This document shows, piece by piece, positions 61,421-64,000 of a stretch of DNA of 64,000 nt. The stretch comes from Neobacillus terrae (GTDB lineage: Bacteria; Bacillota; Bacilli; Bacillales; Cytobacillaceae). A program made the position numbers and the translations under genes. The number at the start of each line of letters is the position of its first letter. Positions within the stretch are counted from its first letter, which is position 1. Under the pieces are notes generated by a model. It was not told the DNA's origin. It was given only the letters and a program-made list of their open reading frames with translations, and did no database searches. The stretch is taken from NCBI RefSeq assembly GCF_011393025.1, contig NZ_JAAOEO010000005.1, positions 1-64,000 on the forward strand, read 5' to 3'.

Positions 61421-62506
61421 TTAAAATTTAATAAGCTCTTCACTAAACAGAATTTCTCTTATTTTATCTCCTACTTCAGAAGTTGTGGCAGTGCCGCCAA
61501 TGTCCGGTGTCAAACACTTTTTTTCAACTAATAATTTTTCGATTGCTTGGAGGACCTTTCTTGCCCAATTTTCATAGCCAAGAAACTCCAGCATTTGGCT
61601 CACAGACCAAATGGCTGCCATAGGGTTTGCGATTCCTTTTCCAGCTATATCTGGAGCTGATCCATGAATGGGCTCAAACATAGATGGAAATTCGCGTTCA
61701 GGATTAATATTTGCACCGGCTGCAAGACCTAAACCACCAGCAAGTGCAGCACCCAGGTCTGTTAGAATATCGCCAAATAAATTCGAAGTAACAACTACCT
61801 CGAAACGTTCTGGCTGCATAACCATAAACATGGCAGCCGCATCAACTAAATAAGAATGTGTCGGAACATCTGGATACTCAAGCGCTATTTCCTCAAAGAC
61901 CTGATCCCAGAAAACCATTGAATATTGCAGTGCATTCCCTTTACTTATACTAGTAAGGCTTTTTCCTAATTTTCTTGCTGTTTCAAAAGCATATCGTATA
62001 ACTCTTTCAGTGCCCTTCCTTGAAAATACACCTGTTTGTAGAACAACCTCGTTTTCCTTCCCCTTATATAACCAATCACCTGCTCCGGCGTATTCACCCT
62101 CTGTATTCTCACGGATAAACAGCATTTGCACTTTATCTGTGGTTACTTCTTTCAACGGGCAAGGTGCTCCATTTAATAAATAGATAGGCCGAACATTAAT
62201 GTATTGGTTAAATTGCTTTCTTATGACTAATAAAAGCTCTGTTAATGAAATATGATCAGGAACTCCTGGAAAGCCTACTGCTCCCAAATAAATAGCATCA
62301 AATTCCTTTAGGATCTCCATACCATCTGCTGCCATCATCCTTTGTTTTTCCAGATAATACTGACAGCCCCAATCGAAGTACTGATAATCAACCTTAAAGG
62401 AACCATCTAATTCTGCGACTGCGTTAAGTATTTTTATTCCCTCTGTTATTACTTCTGGACCAATTCCATCTCCAGCAATTACTGCAACTTTGAAGGTTTT
62501 AGTCAT
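61421..62506 (-). CDS. Tartrate/isopropylmalate-type dehydrogenase
   Basis: The 361-residue protein belongs to the isocitrate/isopropylmalate dehydrogenase family: [17 protein letters not shown] at the start, [54 protein letters not shown] and [20 protein letters not shown]. The [11 protein letters not shown] and SLTELLL segments and the length fit the tartrate dehydrogenase/decarboxylase (TtuC, YcsA) branch more than LeuB, which in bacilli sits with other leu genes. It would oxidise and decarboxylate a 2-hydroxy acid with NAD. GGGAGGGG precedes the ATG. The neighbouring ABC transporter genes lie upstream in the same direction. Confidence 0.85.
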   Translation of the reverse strand: MTKTFKVAVIAGDGIGPEVITEGIKILNAVAELDGSFKVDYQYFDWGCQYYLEKQRMMAADGMEILKEFDAIYLGAVGFPGVPDHISLTELLLVIRKQFNQYINVRPIYLLNGAPCPLKEVTTDKVQMLFIRENTEGEYAGAGDWLYKGKENEVVLQTGVFSRKGTERVIRYAFETARKLGKSLTSISKGNALQYSMVFWDQVFEEIALEYPDVPTHSYLVDAAAMFMVMQPERFEVVVTSNLFGDILTDLGAALAGGLGLAAGANINPEREFPSMFEPIHGSAPDIAGKGIANPMAAIWSVSQMLEFLGYENWARKVLQAIEKLLVEKKCLTPDIGGTATTSEVGDKIREILFSEELIKF

Positions 62507-62550
62507 GTTTTCCCCTCCCTTTCATAGAAAAATGTTACAAGCTGACTTTT

Positions 62551-63210
62551 TTATTCTTGTGGTTTTGTTTTATGAAGATGAATACCGGACTTCTTCTCTA
62601 CAAATCGAAGAAAGAAGTCGACTGAAATAGCCAGCAAAGCAGCTGGTATTGACCCGGAAAGTATTTTAACATCATCTGTAGACATTATTCCGCGATAGAT
62701 CCAATCACCCAATCCACCGGCTCCTACAAATGTAGCAATGGTAGCTACACCAATGGCAATAACAGTTGCAATTCTTATGCCTGCTAATATGATCGGGAAA
62801 GCGAGTGGCAGCTTTACTTTAAAATATAGTTGCTGATTCGTCATTCCCATTGCCAGCCCAGCTTCTATAAGGTGTTTGTCTACTCCTTTTAAGCCAATAT
62901 AGGTATTAGAAATGATCGGCAATAAGGAGTAAAAAAATAAAGCAACGATTGCAGTTGTAGAACCCAGACCAAAGAAAATCATTATTACTAGTAATAAGGC
63001 AATTGATGGTATCGTCTGTATCGCATTCACTATGGTCTGTATCAGGATAGCAAGTTTCTCATTTCTTGACATTATTATCGCCAACGGAATTCCTGCCAGG
63101 ATTGATAATAGGACACCAGAAAAACTCATATAAATATGCTGAAGGGTAAGCTCAAGAATTGTGTCCCAATCTTTTACAAGCAATATAATGGCTTGAATGA
63201 AGGTATCCAT
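62551..63210 (-). CDS. Quaternary-amine (OpuC/OpuB-like) ABC transporter permease
   Basis: The 219-residue protein has six membrane helices and the permease EAA loop EAGLAMGMTNQQLYFKVKLP at about residues 126-145. It also has SIPAALLAI near the end, as in OpuCB/OpuCD or OpuBB-type permeases for glycine betaine, choline or carnitine. AAGGAGGCGAG precedes the ATG at 63210. It follows the binding-protein gene by 38 bases. The ATPase and any second permease must lie beyond the window edge. The adjacent hydroxy-acid dehydrogenase makes other substrates possible. Confidence 0.88.
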   Translation of the reverse strand: MDTFIQAIILLVKDWDTILELTLQHIYMSFSGVLLSILAGIPLAIIMSRNEKLAILIQTIVNAIQTIPSIALLLVIMIFFGLGSTTAIVALFFYSLLPIISNTYIGLKGVDKHLIEAGLAMGMTNQQLYFKVKLPLAFPIILAGIRIATVIAIGVATIATFVGAGGLGDWIYRGIMSTDDVKILSGSIPAALLAISVDFFLRFVEKKSGIHLHKTKPQE

Positions 63211-63248
63211 TTACCACTCGCCTCCTTGAATAGCCTGTATATTTATTC

Positions 63249-64000
63249 TCACTTTTTAATCAAACCCTTTTGTTCTAAAAATTCTTTTGCTACATCTGCT
63301 GGTTCTTTCTTTTCAACATCGGCTTTGAAGTTCAGCTCTGTCATTGTCTTGGAATCAATTAACCCTCCAAGTTTCGCAATTATTCCTTTTAATTCAGGGT
63401 GTTTTTTAAGCAAATCATCATTAACAACCGCAGCACATTGATATGACGGGAAGAACCTTTTATCATCTGTTAATGTCTTTAAGTTATAATCCTTTAATCT
63501 TGGGTCAGTAGAGTAGGCTAAAACAACATCTACATCCTTGTTTTTAACTGCCTTATATACCAAGCCTATCTCCATTGGAGAAGTTTTACCAAATTTAAAC
63601 CCATAAGTTTTTTGAAATGCAGGGTAACCATCTTGAACGCGCTCCAACCAGCCATTGTCTGTACCAAGACTTAGTTTTTCAGCGTGAGGAGCAACATCGG
63701 AGACCTTTTCTAATTTTAATTTATCCGCAACGTCTTGCCTGACTGTAAATGCATATGTGTTTTCAAAGCCAAATGGCGGCAGCCACGTTTGTTTAAACTT
63801 TTTTTCAAATTGTTTAGATACAAGGTCAAAGGATTCTTTTGGGTCTGTTGGAAAAGAAGTCATGCCCAGTGAACCGCTAAGATCAGTACCTACATAACGG
63901 ATAGAAACCTGAATATCACCATTTTTTTGGGCTTTATGGACAACAGGAGTAGAACCTAGTCCTTCAACAATTTTTGCTTTTAAATCTGTTTTATCTTCAA
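63249..64000 (-). CDS. Quaternary-amine ABC transporter substrate-binding protein (5' end beyond window)
   Basis: At least 250 residues are open to the window edge. The sequence EGLGSTPVVHKAQKNGDIQV, SIRYVGTDLSGSLGM, PPFGFENTYAFTVRQDVADK, FKFGKTSPMEIGLVYKAVKN and VDVVLAYSTDPRLKDYNLKT is that of an OpuCC/OpuBC/ProX-type binding domain. It continues upstream of the first internal ATG (63863) without a stop to base 63998. The start and lipoprotein signal are therefore not visible. It captures the solute for the permease encoded just downstream. Confidence 0.88.
   Translation of the reverse strand, partial: EDKTDLKAKIVEGLGSTPVVHKAQKNGDIQVSIRYVGTDLSGSLGMTSFPTDPKESFDLVSKQFEKKFKQTWLPPFGFENTYAFTVRQDVADKLKLEKVSDVAPHAEKLSLGTDNGWLERVQDGYPAFQKTYGFKFGKTSPMEIGLVYKAVKNKDVDVVLAYSTDPRLKDYNLKTLTDDKRFFPSYQCAAVVNDDLLKKHPELKGIIAKLGGLIDSKTMTELNFKADVEKKEPADVAKEFLEQKGLIKK

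Noticed and set aside
1..64000. tRNA or rRNA genes
   Set aside because: No cloverleaf with conserved T-loop sequence and no rRNA sequence was recognised by eye on either strand. A dedicated scan was not possible.

Overview
The window is low-GC DNA from a Firmicute, almost certainly a member of the Bacillaceae. The evidence is strong AGGAGG-type ribosome sites, frequent TTG and GTG starts, and many products with close Bacillus-type relatives (YsnE-like acetyltransferase, SstT, TrhO, Mn-type SodA, an RsbRD-like STAS protein, UlaABC, an OpuC-like transporter). Several families of short Bacillus-type intergenic repeats are also present. Genus and species cannot be fixed from the sequence alone.

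Left part (1-20 kb) is chromosomal background with signs of decay. It holds small membrane proteins, a DUF4275 protein, an RpiR regulator facing a Gfo/Idh/MocA oxidoreductase preceded by a gutted paralogue, an acetyltransferase, SstT, and a truncated IS3-family element that has cut both a DUF1349 gene and an ArsR-type regulator. After trhO comes a flavin operon (two FMN reductases, one LLM-class monooxygenase and a broken riboflavin kinase/FAD synthetase), then sodA facing a SufR-like cysteine-rich regulator. The same 7-4-7 palindrome (TTATACY-N4-RGTATAA) occurs at the promoters of sodA, the SufR-like gene, trhO and a small DUF1450 operon, so I propose a local oxygen/Fe-S linked regulon. Four families of intergenic repeats lie between 14.2 and 18.8 kb.

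Middle part (20-55 kb) is an accessory and defence region, nearly all on the minus strand. It contains a DUF4145 protein, a 2H phosphoesterase, a 28-residue holin-like type I toxin with a probable antisense RNA, a CPBP protease, and an unassigned three-gene operon (nuclease-like, unknown, winged helix). A NERD/zinc-finger protein follows. Then comes a McrB-like ATPase plus DUF2357 nuclease module followed by a MazG-like pyrophosphohydrolase, a tiny zinc protein and a small acidic protein. Next is a complete type 1 BREX operon (TIGR04540-like, brxA, brxB, brxC, pglX, pglZ, brxL) with its own terminator. Upstream of it lie a tyrosine recombinase relic, a DUF262/DUF1524 GmrSD-like gene, an IS3 relic, an unknown helical protein and an XRE plus small-protein pair whose partner also exists as a relic at 49.2 kb.

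Right part (55-64 kb) is metabolic: a transketolase with a one-base frameshift downstream of the ascorbate PTS genes ulaC-ulaB-ulaA, small membrane proteins, a DnaB helicase fragment, a UPF0316 protein, a tartrate/isopropylmalate-type dehydrogenase and a quaternary-amine ABC permease plus binding protein that runs off the window. Single-base homopolymer frameshifts recur in at least five genes, so read or assembly error should be considered before calling all of them pseudogenes.
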